Assembly (NCBI GenBank): GCA_910576545.1
Contig: CAJTKM010000005.1
Span: 62,001 to 126,000, forward strand
Origin: Lachnospiraceae bacterium
GTDB lineage: Bacteria > Bacillota > Clostridia > Lachnospirales > Anaerotignaceae
Direction: 5' to 3'
Length of the DNA stretch: 64,000 bases
Below are positions 17,119 to 25,720 of this stretch, piece by piece. How positions within the stretch are numbered: the stretch's first letter is position 1; each line of letters starts with the position of its first letter. Below the pieces are notes generated by a model. The model ran no database searches. It was given only the letters and a program-made list of their open reading frames with translations, and was not told where the DNA came from. The position numbers and the translations under genes are program-made.

Positions 17119-17148
17119 TTTGATTTTTCGACAAAAAAATGCTATGCT
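17119..17148 (+). promoter_or_regulatory. Promoter with an embedded Spo0A box
   Basis: TTTGAT (17119-17124), 18 bases and TATGCT (17143-17148) form a usable promoter for the gene at 17190. The spacer holds TTTCGACAAA (17126-17135), the exact complement of the Spo0A box TTTGTCGAAA. Binding there would block RNA polymerase. Confidence 0.45.
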
Positions 17149-17189
17149 ATGACCTGTAAACGGACAAAGCGAAAAAAGGGGGCAGCTCT

Positions 17190-17414
17190 ATGAGAGAATA
17201 TCAGGCAGTGGTGCGGGAAAAAACAGAGGTTTCCAAGGTAATTTGTAATGGCTGCGGCAGGGAAATCCCCTTTGCGCAGGCTGATTATTTTCACGGAGAA
17301 AAGACGTGGGGCTATTTTTCTGGACAGGACGGCAGACAGGACAGCTTTGATCTTTGCGAGGAATGTTATCAGGAGATGGTCGCCGGATTCTGCGTGAAAG
17401 TCGGCAAAAACTGA
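17190..17414 (+). CDS. Small zinc-ribbon-like protein, 74 residues
   Basis: A short soluble protein with two Cys pairs, CNGC and CEEC, about 35 residues apart, which should bind one zinc ion. Between them are aromatic and Gly-rich segments (YFHGEKTWGYFSG). I cannot assign a family function. AAAAAAGGGGGC upstream of the ATG is a good ribosome binding site, and an intrinsic terminator follows at 17433-17470, so it is a single-gene unit. A perfect Spo0A-type box lies in its promoter, which suggests growth-phase or sporulation control. Confidence 0.75.
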   Translation: MREYQAVVREKTEVSKVICNGCGREIPFAQADYFHGEKTWGYFSGQDGRQDSFDLCEECYQEMVAGFCVKVGKN

Positions 17415-17432
17415 ATAATGGACAGAAAACAG

Positions 17433-17470
17433 AAAGGCGCGCCCCAAAAGTTCAGGGGGCACGCCTTTTT
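17433..17470. terminator. Intrinsic terminator, probably bidirectional
   Basis: AAAGGCG...GCCCC pairs with GGGGGC...CGCCTTT, followed by a T-run on the plus strand. It separates the convergent zinc-protein and ftsH genes. Confidence 0.8.
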
Positions 17471-17487
17471 TTGCTTGCGGAAAAGGA

Positions 17488-19344
17488 TTATGCGTTTTCT
17501 TCTTTTTCAGAATCCTTTTCATTATTCAAAATTGTCATAAATTCTTCGCCGGTAATGGTTTCTTTTTCAAGCAGATATGTCGCGATTTCGTCCAGTTTTT
17601 CCATATTTTCCTGAAGGATACCAACGGCCTTATCATGTGCTTCTTTCACCATTGCAATAACTGCTTTGTCGATATTGGCGGCGGTTTCGTTGGAGCAGGC
17701 AAGGGAGCTGTCCCCGCCAAGATACTGGTTGTTTACAGTTTCCAGAGCGACCATGCCAAATTTTTCACTCATTCCGTAGCGTGTAACCATAGCGCGGGCG
17801 ATGCGGGTTGCCTGTTCGATATCGTTTGCTGCGCCCGTTGTAATGGATTGGAATTTCAGTTCCTCTGCCGCGCGCCCGCCTGTAAACGTGGTAATTTTAT
17901 TAAAGGCTTCTTCGCGGTTCATGAGGAAATGCTCGCCCTCCTCCACCTGCATGGTGTAACCCAGTGCGCCGTTGGTACGGGGAATGATGGTGATTTTATG
18001 CACGGGGGCAGAATTTTTCTGCATTGCGGCAACCAGGGCATGGCCGACCTCATGATAGGCGATGATTTCTTTTTCATGCTGCGAAATGACTGCACCTTTG
18101 CGCTGATAGCCTGCCAAAATAACTTCTACGCTTTCTTCCAAATCGGACTGGGAAACCTTTGCGCGCCCCATACGGACAGCACGCAGCGCGCCTTCATTGA
18201 CGATGTTTGCCAGCTCCGCACCTGACGCGCCGGAGGTTGCCCGCCCAACTGCGTCAAAGTCAATGTTGTCCTCGGTTTTCACCTTTGCGGCATGTACCTT
18301 CAAAATATCAGTACGTCCCTTCAAATCGGGCAGTTCTACGGGGATGCGGCGGTCAAAACGTCCGGGACGGAGCAGGGCTTTGTCCAGGGTTTCGGGACGG
18401 TTTGTTGCCGCAAGGATTACAACGCCTTTCTTCCCGTCAAAGCCGTCCATCTCTGTCAGTAACTGGTTCAGCGTCTGTTCGCGTTCATCGTTGCCGCCCA
18501 TGCCGTTGCCATCGCGCCGCTTACCAATGGTGTCAATTTCGTCAATGAAAACGATGCAGGGAGCTTTTTCGTTTGCCTGCTTGAACAGGTCGCGCACTTT
18601 TGCCGCGCCCATGCCGACAAACATTTCCACAAATTCCGAGCCGGAGATAGAGAAAAACGGCACTTCCGCCTCACCGGCAACCGCTTGCGCCAGCAGGGTT
18701 TTGCCTGTTCCCGGAGGGCCGACAAGCAGCGCACCCTTTGGCATTGTGGCGCCGACTTCGGCATATTTTTCCGGGTTATGCAGGAAATCCACAATTTCCC
18801 GCAGGGCTTCTTTCGCTTCGTCCTGCCCTGCAACATCGGCAAAGGTTTTGCCGGTCTGTGCCTTGACATAGATTTTGGCGTTGGCTTTGCCGAAAGCCAT
18901 AGCGTTGCCGCCCATACCGCCCATGCGTGCCATCATTTTACTCATAACGAACCGCCAGAGCAGGAAGAATATGACAAACATGATGAAACTGCTGACCCAG
19001 GGTGAAACCTGCTTCGGCCTGACTTCTGTAAAAGCTGCGCCGGAGGTATCAAGCCTGTCGATGAGCATGGGGTCGTCCATGCGGACGGTAGAGTAAATCT
19101 TTTCCGCCGCAATAAGCGTTTCCGTTTCTACGATATCATCTGCTTTCAGCACAAAGTAAATCAAATCTGCGTTTACTTCGGCAGTTGAAATGTTTTTGTT
19201 TTCCATTTCTGTCAGGAAAACGTCATAACTGACCTGTTGGATGTTGCTTTTTGCCAGAAAAGGCAGGAGAAACATATTGATTATGCTCATAATGACAAGT
19301 GCCATGAGCCAGTAAAACAGCAGGGGTCTTCGTTGGTTCTGCAT
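17488..19344 (-). CDS. ftsH: ATP-dependent zinc metalloprotease FtsH
   Basis: A 618-residue membrane AAA+ protease. There are two N-terminal membrane helices (residues 10-30 and 117-134) around a short external domain. The AAA domain has Walker A GPPGTGKT (209-216), Walker B IVFIDEID (264-271), and SRH NRPETLDKALLRPGRFDRR. The zinc site HEVGH is at 431-435. It degrades misfolded membrane proteins and some short-lived regulators. The ATG at 19344 follows AAAGAGAGGG. It lies 24 bases after a MarR gene, an unusual partner. Clostridia often have more than one FtsH; this MarR-linked copy may be a specialised paralogue. Confidence 0.95.
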   Translation of the reverse strand: MQNQRRPLLFYWLMALVIMSIINMFLLPFLAKSNIQQVSYDVFLTEMENKNISTAEVNADLIYFVLKADDIVETETLIAAEKIYSTVRMDDPMLIDRLDTSGAAFTEVRPKQVSPWVSSFIMFVIFFLLWRFVMSKMMARMGGMGGNAMAFGKANAKIYVKAQTGKTFADVAGQDEAKEALREIVDFLHNPEKYAEVGATMPKGALLVGPPGTGKTLLAQAVAGEAEVPFFSISGSEFVEMFVGMGAAKVRDLFKQANEKAPCIVFIDEIDTIGKRRDGNGMGGNDEREQTLNQLLTEMDGFDGKKGVVILAATNRPETLDKALLRPGRFDRRIPVELPDLKGRTDILKVHAAKVKTEDNIDFDAVGRATSGASGAELANIVNEGALRAVRMGRAKVSQSDLEESVEVILAGYQRKGAVISQHEKEIIAYHEVGHALVAAMQKNSAPVHKITIIPRTNGALGYTMQVEEGEHFLMNREEAFNKITTFTGGRAAEELKFQSITTGAANDIEQATRIARAMVTRYGMSEKFGMVALETVNNQYLGGDSSLACSNETAANIDKAVIAMVKEAHDKAVGILQENMEKLDEIATYLLEKETITGEEFMTILNNEKDSEKEENA

Positions 19345-19368
19345 TGTGTTCCCTCTCTTTCTTTTTGA

Positions 19369-19800
19369 TTACATCAGGTTTTGTTTTATCTTTTCCAAAG
19401 TTCTGCGGAAAATGAGGAGTTCTTCCTCGCTGACGCCTTCCAGCGCGCGGCTTTCGACTTCCCGCATATGCTGCTCAGCCTTTGCGTGTATCCTCAGTCC
19501 GGCTTCGGTCAGCACGAGTTTTTTCAGCCGTGCGTCCTGCTCGACAGGCTGGCGGGAAATCAGCCCGCGGCGTTCCATGCCCTGTAAAATTCCTGTGACT
19601 GTGGAACGCCGGATTTGAAATTCCACCTCCAAATCCCGCTGGAATACATCGCGCGCACCGTTTTCGTAAAGATAATCGAGAACGATGCACTGTATTGCGG
19701 TCAGCCCTTCTATCTGGAGCATGGCTGGGCATTGCTCCGCCATACGCCGGATAAGGTTTGCCATTGTTTTCAGTTCTGCTGTGAGAAAAAAGTTTTGCAT
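19369..19800 (-). CDS. MarR-family transcriptional regulator (upstream of ftsH)
   Basis: A 143-residue MarR protein. The winged helix covers VFQRDLEVEFQIRRSTVTGILQGMERRGLISRQPVEQDARLKK, with the Asp-Arg-type wing, between dimerisation helices at both ends. The ATG at 19800 is chosen because GGAGGC lies four bases upstream. The open frame continues into the promoter, but a start there would overlap the -10 region. It is the first gene of a two-gene unit with ftsH. A perfect inverted repeat sits between its -10 box and its start, so it probably represses itself and ftsH until a ligand or stress signal releases it. The ligand is unknown. Confidence 0.9.
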   Translation of the reverse strand: MQNFFLTAELKTMANLIRRMAEQCPAMLQIEGLTAIQCIVLDYLYENGARDVFQRDLEVEFQIRRSTVTGILQGMERRGLISRQPVEQDARLKKLVLTEAGLRIHAKAEQHMREVESRALEGVSEEELLIFRRTLEKIKQNLM

Positions 19801-19815
19801 TGCCGCCTCCAAATT

Positions 19816-19859
19816 TGTTAGGGTGCTAACAGTATACCATCCCAAAAGATGGCAGACAA
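19816..19859 (-). promoter_or_regulatory. marR-ftsH promoter and operator
   Basis: On the minus strand TTGTCT (19859-19854), 17 bases, TATACT (19836-19831). Directly after the -10 box lies TGTTAG-CACC-CTAACA (19831-19816), a perfect six-base inverted repeat covering the expected transcription start. This is a classic position for a MarR autorepressor operator. Confidence 0.75.
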
Positions 19860-20011
19860 TGAAAGGAAGATTAAAATTGATTAAAAAATAGTGAGAAAAC
19901 GGAAAAATTTTCAATTTGAGATAAATTCCACATTCTTTTATGAGTTGTGCGCGCCGGAACGGGCATACTAAGCGCAGACAGAAAGAATTTTTTTTATGCG
20001 AGGGATTCAGT

Positions 20012-21277
20012 ATGGAGAAATTTGTGGTGAAAGGTCTGGAAGAAGGTTTACAGGGAACGGTCAAGATCAGTGGATCGAAAAACGCAGTACTGCCGATTCT
20101 GGCGGCGTGCCTGCTGACGAGAGAGGTTTGCGAAATACGCAATGTGCCGCCTCTTTCGGACGTCATTCACATGACGGAGCTTTTGCGGGAGCTGGGCGCG
20201 CAGGTGGAATTTTCTGAGGAGCAGGAAATGATACGCGTGTGCGCGGAAACCATTGAAAGCGTGGAAAGCGAGTATGAAACCGCCCGAAAGATGCGGGCGT
20301 CTTTTTTAGTGGCAGGGGCTTTGCTGGGGCGCTGCGGGCATGCGCGGCTTTCCCTGCCGGGAGGGTGCCAGATTGGGAGCCGCCCTGTTGACCTTCATCT
20401 GAAGGGCTTTCAGGCGTTGGGGGCAAAAAGCAGGCAGGAATACGGCTTTGTGGAGCTGACGGCAAAAACGCTGAAAGGGAACAGTATTTATCTGGATTTT
20501 CCCAGTGTTGGCGCGACGGAGAACATTATGCTGGCGGCAGTGCTGGCGAAGGGCTGCACAGTCATTGAAAACGCCGCAGAGGAACCGGAAATCTGTGACC
20601 TGGCGGATTTCCTGCGGGAAATGGGGGCGGACATTACAGGGGACGGGACGGACGCGATCACCATTATGGGCGGGAAGGAGCTGCATGGCGCAGTGCATGA
20701 AGTGATACCCGACCGCATAGAAGCGGGGACGTTTATGGCAGCGGCGGCAATTACGGGTGGCAATATCCTTCTGGAAAATATCCGTGAAGAACACTTGAAG
20801 CCGGTAATAGCAAAGCTGGCAGAATGCAACGTCAAGACGGAGGCTGTACCAGAAGGGCTGCGGGTCAGCCGGAAGGGCAGGCTGCACCCGATACAGTTGA
20901 AAACAATGCCTTTCCCCGGCTTTCCGACGGATATGCAGGCGCCGTTCATGAGTCTGATGGCTGTAGCAAAAGGGACCAGCGTGATTACGGAAACCGTATT
21001 TGAAAATCGCTTCATCCATGCGGGGGAACTCCAGCGGATGGGCGCGGATATTAAGATAGACAGCCGCAGCGCAGTTATTGAGGGAGTGGAAACGCTGACG
21101 GGTACAAAAGTAAAGGCGACTGACCTGCGGGCAGGTGCGGCATTGATACTTTCCGCACTGGCGGCAAAGGGGGAAACGGAAATCAGCGACATTTACCATA
21201 TTGAACGCGGGTATTATAAAATAGATGAAAAATTGCGGGCGCTGGGGGCGGAAATTGAGCGGAAGGACGTTCACTGA
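20012..21277 (+). CDS. murA: UDP-N-acetylglucosamine 1-carboxyvinyltransferase
   Basis: A 421-residue EPSP-synthase-like enzyme that transfers enolpyruvate from PEP to UDP-GlcNAc, the first committed step of peptidoglycan synthesis. KISGSKNAVLPILAA near the N-terminus binds substrate. The loop LSLPGGCQIGSRPVDLHL carries the catalytic Cys119, the residue attacked by fosfomycin, so the enzyme should be fosfomycin-sensitive at the target level. FPTDMQAPFMSLM is also conserved. The ATG at 20012 has GAGGGA upstream; an earlier in-frame start at 19940 lacks a site. It stands alone, divergent from marR-ftsH and ended by a strong terminator. Many Firmicutes have two MurA paralogues; which one this is cannot be told. 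Confidence 0.95.
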   Translation: MEKFVVKGLEEGLQGTVKISGSKNAVLPILAACLLTREVCEIRNVPPLSDVIHMTELLRELGAQVEFSEEQEMIRVCAETIESVESEYETARKMRASFLVAGALLGRCGHARLSLPGGCQIGSRPVDLHLKGFQALGAKSRQEYGFVELTAKTLKGNSIYLDFPSVGATENIMLAAVLAKGCTVIENAAEEPEICDLADFLREMGADITGDGTDAITIMGGKELHGAVHEVIPDRIEAGTFMAAAAITGGNILLENIREEHLKPVIAKLAECNVKTEAVPEGLRVSRKGRLHPIQLKTMPFPGFPTDMQAPFMSLMAVAKGTSVITETVFENRFIHAGELQRMGADIKIDSRSAVIEGVETLTGTKVKATDLRAGAALILSALAAKGETEISDIYHIERGYYKIDEKLRALGAEIERKDVH

Positions 21278-21289
21278 AAGTTTATAAAC

Positions 21290-21329
21290 AAAAAAAACGG
21301 AAAAAGCATTTGCGTTTTTTCCGTTTTTA
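21290..21329. terminator. Bidirectional terminator between murA and the helicase gene
   Basis: AAAAAACGGAAAAA and the complementary GTTTTTTCCGTTTTT enclose a short loop. T-runs are present on both strands, so it can serve both convergent genes. Confidence 0.85.
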
Positions 21330-21341
21330 TATTGTGTGCAT

Positions 21342-22949
21342 TTACCGTTTCATTTTACCAGCGATTTCAACACGGACTTTTTTATTTTTAATCTTGGCGT
21401 TTTTCATGCCGTAGAGTACGTCCTGCACAAATTCCCGTGGTACATCGACGAAGGAATACGTATCAAACAGGTCGATGGCACCCAGAGCCTTGCCGGGGAC
21501 GCCAGCCTCGTTTGCAATAGCCCCTACGATGTCTTTCGTGCGGATTTTATTCTTTTTGCCGGCGTTCAGGAACAGGCGGACCATTTTTTCGCCGCTGCCG
21601 CCATAGGCTTCCGTGCCGTTAAAATTGATATCATCGATGGCGTCAATATCATCAGAATTGATATTGGCAAGCTGAAGCTTCAAAAGTGCGGCTGCAACGT
21701 CGATGCTTGTGAAATCTTCTTCCATGAGCCTGTCTACCAAATGGATATATTTCGTGAGATGGCCTTCCGTAATGGTTTCTTTGACTTTCTCAAGGAAAAG
21801 CGTGGTTTTCATTTCTTCCACATCGCTGAGAGTCGGCAGCTTCTGCTGCAAGATTTTTGTTTTGGTAAAGCGCATGATATCGCGCAGCTTGTAGATTTCT
21901 TTGCCAACGCAGAAGGTAAAGGCTTTGCCCGCCTTGCCCGCGCGCCCCGTCCGTCCTATGCGGTGGACATAATATTCCTCGTCCTGCGGGATATCGTAAT
22001 TAACGACGATGTCAATATCGTCTACGTCAATACCGCGTGCCGCAACGTCTGTTGCGACAAGGATCTCAATCGTGCCGTTGCGAAATTTCTGCATGACCTT
22101 GTCGCGCTGTGCCTGCTTCAAATCTCCATGCAGACCCTCCGCGAAATAGCCACGCCCCTGCAAAAGCTCTGTCAGGTCGTCCACGCGCTTTTTCGTGTTG
22201 CAGAATACCATTGCCAGATTTGGGTTATACATGTCAATCAGACGCGTCAGCGCGTCAAGCTTGCGCTTTTCTTTTACGTCAAAGTAATACTGTTCAATGT
22301 TGGGGACAGTCAGTTCCTTGCGGACGATTTTAATGAACACAGGGTCTTGCTGGAAACGTTTTGTGATATCCAGTATTTCAGGGGAAAGCGTAGCGGAAAA
22401 GAGCAGTGTCTGGTGTTCTCTGGGGATTTTTACCAAAATAGTTTCAATATCCTCACGGAAACCCATATCAAGCATTTCATCGGCTTCATCCAGAATCATC
22501 ATCTGTACGCTGTCTGTTTTGAGCGTGCGGCGGCGCATATGGTCTATGACGCGCCCGGGTGTGCCGATGACAACCTGCGCGCCTTTTTTCAGGGCAAGTA
22601 TCTGCCTGTCAATGGGCTGACCGCCGTAAATGGGCAGTACGCGGATATTATCCCTGTATTTCAGCAGCTTGCGGAATTCTTCGCTGACCTGTATTGCCAG
22701 TTCGCGGGTGGGGCAGAGGATTAAGGCCTGCAGACGCCTGTCCTCCGGGTCGATGCGCTCCAGACAGGGGATGCCGAAAGCGGCGGTTTTGCCTGTACCC
22801 GTCTGCGACTGCCCGATGACGTCCCTGCCTTCCATGACAACGGAAATCGCCTGTGACTGTATGGGCGTGGCTTCTTCAAAGCCCATATCCAGCACTGCCT
22901 GGCATATTTCCGGAGATAAGTTCATGTCTTCAAATCTAAGATGTTCCAT
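21342..22949 (-). CDS. DEAD-box RNA helicase with DbpA-type C-terminal domain
   Basis: A 535-residue ATP-dependent RNA helicase. The motifs appear in order: Q-motif ATPIQSQAI, motif I SQTGTGKT, Ia PTRELA, II DEAD, III SAT, and VI HRIGRTGRAG. After the core comes a linker and a C-terminal region (KMVRLFLNAGKKNKIRTKDIVGAI, VDVPREFVQDVLYG) that matches the DbpA RNA-binding domain. It belongs to the CshA/DeaD group involved in ribosome assembly and cold adaptation. The ATG at 22949 follows AAAGGAA; a 48-residue upstream extension is unlike the family and was rejected. A stem AAGGGAA/TTCCCTT lies in its leader (22969-22987). Confidence 0.93.
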   Translation of the reverse strand: MEHLRFEDMNLSPEICQAVLDMGFEEATPIQSQAISVVMEGRDVIGQSQTGTGKTAAFGIPCLERIDPEDRRLQALILCPTRELAIQVSEEFRKLLKYRDNIRVLPIYGGQPIDRQILALKKGAQVVIGTPGRVIDHMRRRTLKTDSVQMMILDEADEMLDMGFREDIETILVKIPREHQTLLFSATLSPEILDITKRFQQDPVFIKIVRKELTVPNIEQYYFDVKEKRKLDALTRLIDMYNPNLAMVFCNTKKRVDDLTELLQGRGYFAEGLHGDLKQAQRDKVMQKFRNGTIEILVATDVAARGIDVDDIDIVVNYDIPQDEEYYVHRIGRTGRAGKAGKAFTFCVGKEIYKLRDIMRFTKTKILQQKLPTLSDVEEMKTTLFLEKVKETITEGHLTKYIHLVDRLMEEDFTSIDVAAALLKLQLANINSDDIDAIDDINFNGTEAYGGSGEKMVRLFLNAGKKNKIRTKDIVGAIANEAGVPGKALGAIDLFDTYSFVDVPREFVQDVLYGMKNAKIKNKKVRVEIAGKMKR

Positions 22950-23096
22950 TCTATATTCCTTTCTGGTGAAGGGAAACACATTCCCTTTTGCGTAAAAACA
23001 GCTGTATTTTCTATCATAACAGGAATGGGGGAGGATTGCAAGGCATTTTTTGTGCAGAAAGGAAAGGCAGGGTCTGTGCCCCGCCTTTCGCATTCT

Positions 23097-23948
23097 TTAT
23101 TCATGGATTTTGAAGCTGTTGAGAAATTTCGCGGTTTCTGCCGTGCTGTGGTCGATAATTTGGCTTTTGCCTATATCCAAATCGGCGATGGCATCCATAT
23201 CTTCTTTTGAAAGAGAGAAATCCCAGATATTGAGGTTTTCGTGGATCCTTTCTTCGTGGGTGGATTTCGGAATAATGATCACGCCGCGCTCAATATTCCA
23301 CCGCAGTGCGATTTGCGCCGCAGTTTTGCCATACTTCTGCCCGATTCCTGTGAGTACAGGATTTGTGAAAATACCGAATTTGCCTTCTGCCAGAGGAGCC
23401 CATGCCTGCGGTTGGACGCCGAATTCCTTCATGTTTTCCAATGCGCCGGATTGCGCAAAGAAGGGATGCAGTTCCACCTGGTTTACCATAGGGGCAATTT
23501 TGGCGTTTAAGCATAAATCTGCCAGACGGTCTGGATAAAAATTACAGACGCCGATGGCGCGGATTTTTCCTGCTTCGTACAGTTCTTCCAATGCACGCCA
23601 GGAGCTGTAATAGTCGCTCACAGGCTGGTGGAGAAGGTAAAGGTCTATATATTCCAATCCCAGATTGTCAAGAGAATTCTGAAAGGCTTTTTTCGTGCTT
23701 TCATAACCGTAGTCTTGAATCCATAGCTTTGTGGTGACAAAAATTTCCTCGCGGGGTACGCCGCTTTTGCGGATTGCCGCGCCTACGGCTTTTTCGTTCA
23801 GATAAGCTGCCGCCGTATCTATCAGACGGTATCCGGCTGCCAGCGCACTGTGGACAGCCTGTTCACAGACAGCTGCTTCTGGAACCTGAAAAACTCCAAA
23901 CCCTTCCATGGGCATTTTGACGCCGTTTCTTAAAGCAGTGTATTCCAT
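23097..23948 (-). CDS. Aldo/keto reductase
   Basis: A 283-residue NADPH-dependent oxidoreductase of the AKR superfamily, probably the AKR5 (2,5-diketo-gluconate reductase-like) group by length. The catalytic tetrad is complete: Asp44 and Tyr49 in DTAAAYLNEKAVG, Lys74 in TTKLW, His107 in LLHQP. VNQVELHPF and IIIPKSTHEERI form the cofactor site. It reduces small aldehydes or ketones in the cytoplasm. It is transcribed away from a LysR gene across a 159-base gap, so that regulator probably controls it. The physiological substrate cannot be deduced. Confidence 0.92.
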   Translation of the reverse strand: MEYTALRNGVKMPMEGFGVFQVPEAAVCEQAVHSALAAGYRLIDTAAAYLNEKAVGAAIRKSGVPREEIFVTTKLWIQDYGYESTKKAFQNSLDNLGLEYIDLYLLHQPVSDYYSSWRALEELYEAGKIRAIGVCNFYPDRLADLCLNAKIAPMVNQVELHPFFAQSGALENMKEFGVQPQAWAPLAEGKFGIFTNPVLTGIGQKYGKTAAQIALRWNIERGVIIIPKSTHEERIHENLNIWDFSLSKEDMDAIADLDIGKSQIIDHSTAETAKFLNSFKIHE

Positions 23949-23994
23949 GTCATTTCCTCCTTTTTGCCGTTTGTTTACAATTTACACTTTTTAT

Positions 23995-24034
23995 GCTATG
24001 ATTTTGTAGAAAATCCTTATGGTTCAATCATAGC
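23995..24034. promoter_or_regulatory. Inverted repeat in the AKR-LysR control region
   Basis: GCTATGATT (23995-24003) and AATCATAGC (24026-24034) are perfect nine-base complements 22 bases apart, centred between the two divergent genes. A LysR operator is the simplest reading. Confidence 0.45.
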
Positions 24035-24107
24035 CTGATTTCAGGAAAATGTACAATACGGATTAATTGTGCTTCTATAATGATATGGATATGGTAAGGG
24101 GGATGAA

Positions 24108-24992
24108 ATGGATTTAACACAGCTGGAATATTTCAAGACGGTTGCCGAAGCGGGCTCTATGACGCGTGCGGCGGAAATACTGCATACCTCTCAGCCTTCC
24201 CTGAGTGTGATGGTGAAGCGGTTGGAAAAGGAACTGGATACAACACTTTTTGACCGCACGCCGAACAGGGCAAGGCTTAACAAGGCGGGAGAAATTGCTC
24301 TGGCGCATATCAACAATATTCTGTGCGAAGCAGAAGAAATGAAAAACGACCTGCGCCGTTATGCACAGCAGGATAAAATGCTTTCCATTGCTTTCTGTGA
24401 CCATGATGTACAGTGGTACAGCATTCCGCGGTTTTCCTTTGCCTATCCTGATATACAGGTTTCCAGCCGGCTTTGCGGGGAAAACGCACTGCGGCTGCTG
24501 CTGGAGCGGGAATGTGATGCTGCTGTGGTTCCGGAGAAAATAAAGCATAGTGATGTGCTTTGCATGCCGTTCCTTTTTGATCAGGTTTATCTTTCTGCAT
24601 CTCCATGCGGCAGTTTTTTGGAGCAGAACAGTATTTCCCTGCGAGAACTGCCTGCCCAGCCGATGCTGTTCCCGACTTTTGGCGGCTATCTTGTCGAAAC
24701 GATTGAGAGGATTATAAAAGAAGAAAGGCCGGATATTGCGATAGTCAGGAATGATTTTCCAGTGATGCAGCATCTGGTGCGGACAACAGATTTTCTGACT
24801 ACGCTGTCTACGCTTTCCATGGAACTGCGCAATGACGGCGAAAACAGGCATTTTATTCCTCTAAGCGACCCTGAAATGTCCCTGACTTATCAGATTGCAT
24901 ATCTGAAAGAAAATCGCGGTAAAGTCAGCCGTTTTCTGGAATGGGCAAAAAAATGCGCGGAGGAACAGCGGCATGAGAATGCGGAAAAATAG
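24108..24992 (+). CDS. LysR-family transcriptional regulator (divergent from AKR)
   Basis: A 294-residue LysR protein beginning MDLTQLEYFKTVAEAGSMTRAAE, with the recognition helix TSQPSLSVMVKRLEKEL and the following DRTPNRARLNKAGE. The effector domain runs from about residue 90. Its position opposite an aldo/keto reductase gene suggests control of that gene, perhaps in response to a reactive carbonyl, as for other AKR-linked regulators. A TATAAT at 24076-24081 lies 26 bases upstream of the start and could be its -10. GTAAGGGGGATGAA supplies the ribosome binding site. Confidence 0.9.
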   Translation: MDLTQLEYFKTVAEAGSMTRAAEILHTSQPSLSVMVKRLEKELDTTLFDRTPNRARLNKAGEIALAHINNILCEAEEMKNDLRRYAQQDKMLSIAFCDHDVQWYSIPRFSFAYPDIQVSSRLCGENALRLLLERECDAAVVPEKIKHSDVLCMPFLFDQVYLSASPCGSFLEQNSISLRELPAQPMLFPTFGGYLVETIERIIKEERPDIAIVRNDFPVMQHLVRTTDFLTTLSTLSMELRNDGENRHFIPLSDPEMSLTYQIAYLKENRGKVSRFLEWAKKCAEEQRHENAEK

Positions 24993-25030
24993 CGGCAGAC
25001 TGCAAAACGCCGAAGGTTTTGCGGGTAAAG

Positions 25031-25059
25031 TTGAACTTTGGCGAATATTGTGGTACACT
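25031..25059 (+). promoter_or_regulatory. Promoter of the TSCPD gene
   Basis: TTGAAC (25031-25036), 17 bases, TACACT (25054-25059), about 95 bases before the start codon. Confidence 0.65.
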
Positions 25060-25153
25060 GTTGAGGAAGGAGCGGGCGGCGGCAGAAAAGCAGGCCTGCC
25101 GTTTCCCCATATGTACAGTATGAAAGCAATGAAGATACAGAGGAGGAATTAAA

Positions 25154-25405
25154 ATGCACATCAGTTACCAGCCGAAGGGCGTTTGCGCAGCGGGTCTGGA
25201 ATTTGACATTGAGGAAGGCGTCGTAAAAAATATCAACTTTATGGGCGGCTGCGACGGGAACCACAAAGGGCTTGCCGCGCTTGCCGAAGGCATGCCGCCG
25301 GAGGAAGCCGCGAAACGCCTGAAGGGCATTACCTGCGGCAGAAGAAACACAAGCTGTCCCGACCAGCTTGCTGTCGCGCTGGAGCAGTTCCTTGCAGAGC
25401 AGTAA
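25154..25405 (+). CDS. TSCPD-domain protein (TIGR03905 type)
   Basis: An 83-residue protein that consists almost wholly of the TSCPD domain, named for the TSCPD residues seen here near position 67. Other cysteines (VCAAG, GGCDG, ITCG) could bind metal. This domain is found at the C-terminus of some adenosylcobalamin-dependent ribonucleotide reductases and as small free proteins in Clostridia. The free form may help form or redox-cycle a reductase, but no function is proven. AGAGGAGGAATTAAA precedes the ATG. It is a single-gene unit ahead of rpmG. Confidence 0.85.
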   Translation: MHISYQPKGVCAAGLEFDIEEGVVKNINFMGGCDGNHKGLAALAEGMPPEEAAKRLKGITCGRRNTSCPDQLAVALEQFLAEQ

Positions 25406-25438
25406 ACGGCTTCGGCGTCCGGTTTTTTGAAATTTTTG

Positions 25439-25467
25439 TTGACAGAAGAAAAGACTTGTGCTATCCT
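25439..25467 (+). promoter_or_regulatory. Promoter of rpmG-secE-nusG
   Basis: TTGACA (25439-25444), 17 bases, TATCCT (25462-25467). A short hairpin AAGAC-GCAG-GTCTT with a run of T (25476-25495) lies in the leader. Confidence 0.75.
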
Positions 25468-25536
25468 TTTATGAGAAGACGCAGGTCTTTTTTTTATGCA
25501 GAATAAAAAATCTCATCAGGGACGGAGGTGGAAATT

Positions 25537-25686
25537 TTGAGAACACGGATTACCTTGGCTTGCACAGAGTGCAAACAGAGAAACTACAGCACGACGAAAG
25601 ACAAAAAAGTTATGCCTGACAGAATGGAGATCAAAAAGTATTGTAAGTTCTGCAAAGCCCACACATTACACAAAGAAACAAAGTAA
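25537..25686 (+). CDS. rpmG: 50S ribosomal protein L33
   Basis: A 49-residue protein too short for usual ORF cut-offs. It starts with TTG at 25537 after GGAGGTGG. The sequence [16 protein letters not shown] is the standard L33 start. Cys9, Cys12, Cys36 and Cys39 form the complete zinc-binding set of the C+ version, so this copy needs zinc; organisms with a zinc-free paralogue use that one under zinc limitation. It belongs to the large ribosomal subunit near the E site. secE follows after 34 bases, the usual Firmicutes order. Confidence 0.95.
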   Translation: MRTRITLACTECKQRNYSTTKDKKVMPDRMEIKKYCKFCKAHTLHKETK

Positions 25687-25720
25687 TGCAGGGATATCCT
25701 GAGTATAAGGAAGTGAACGC

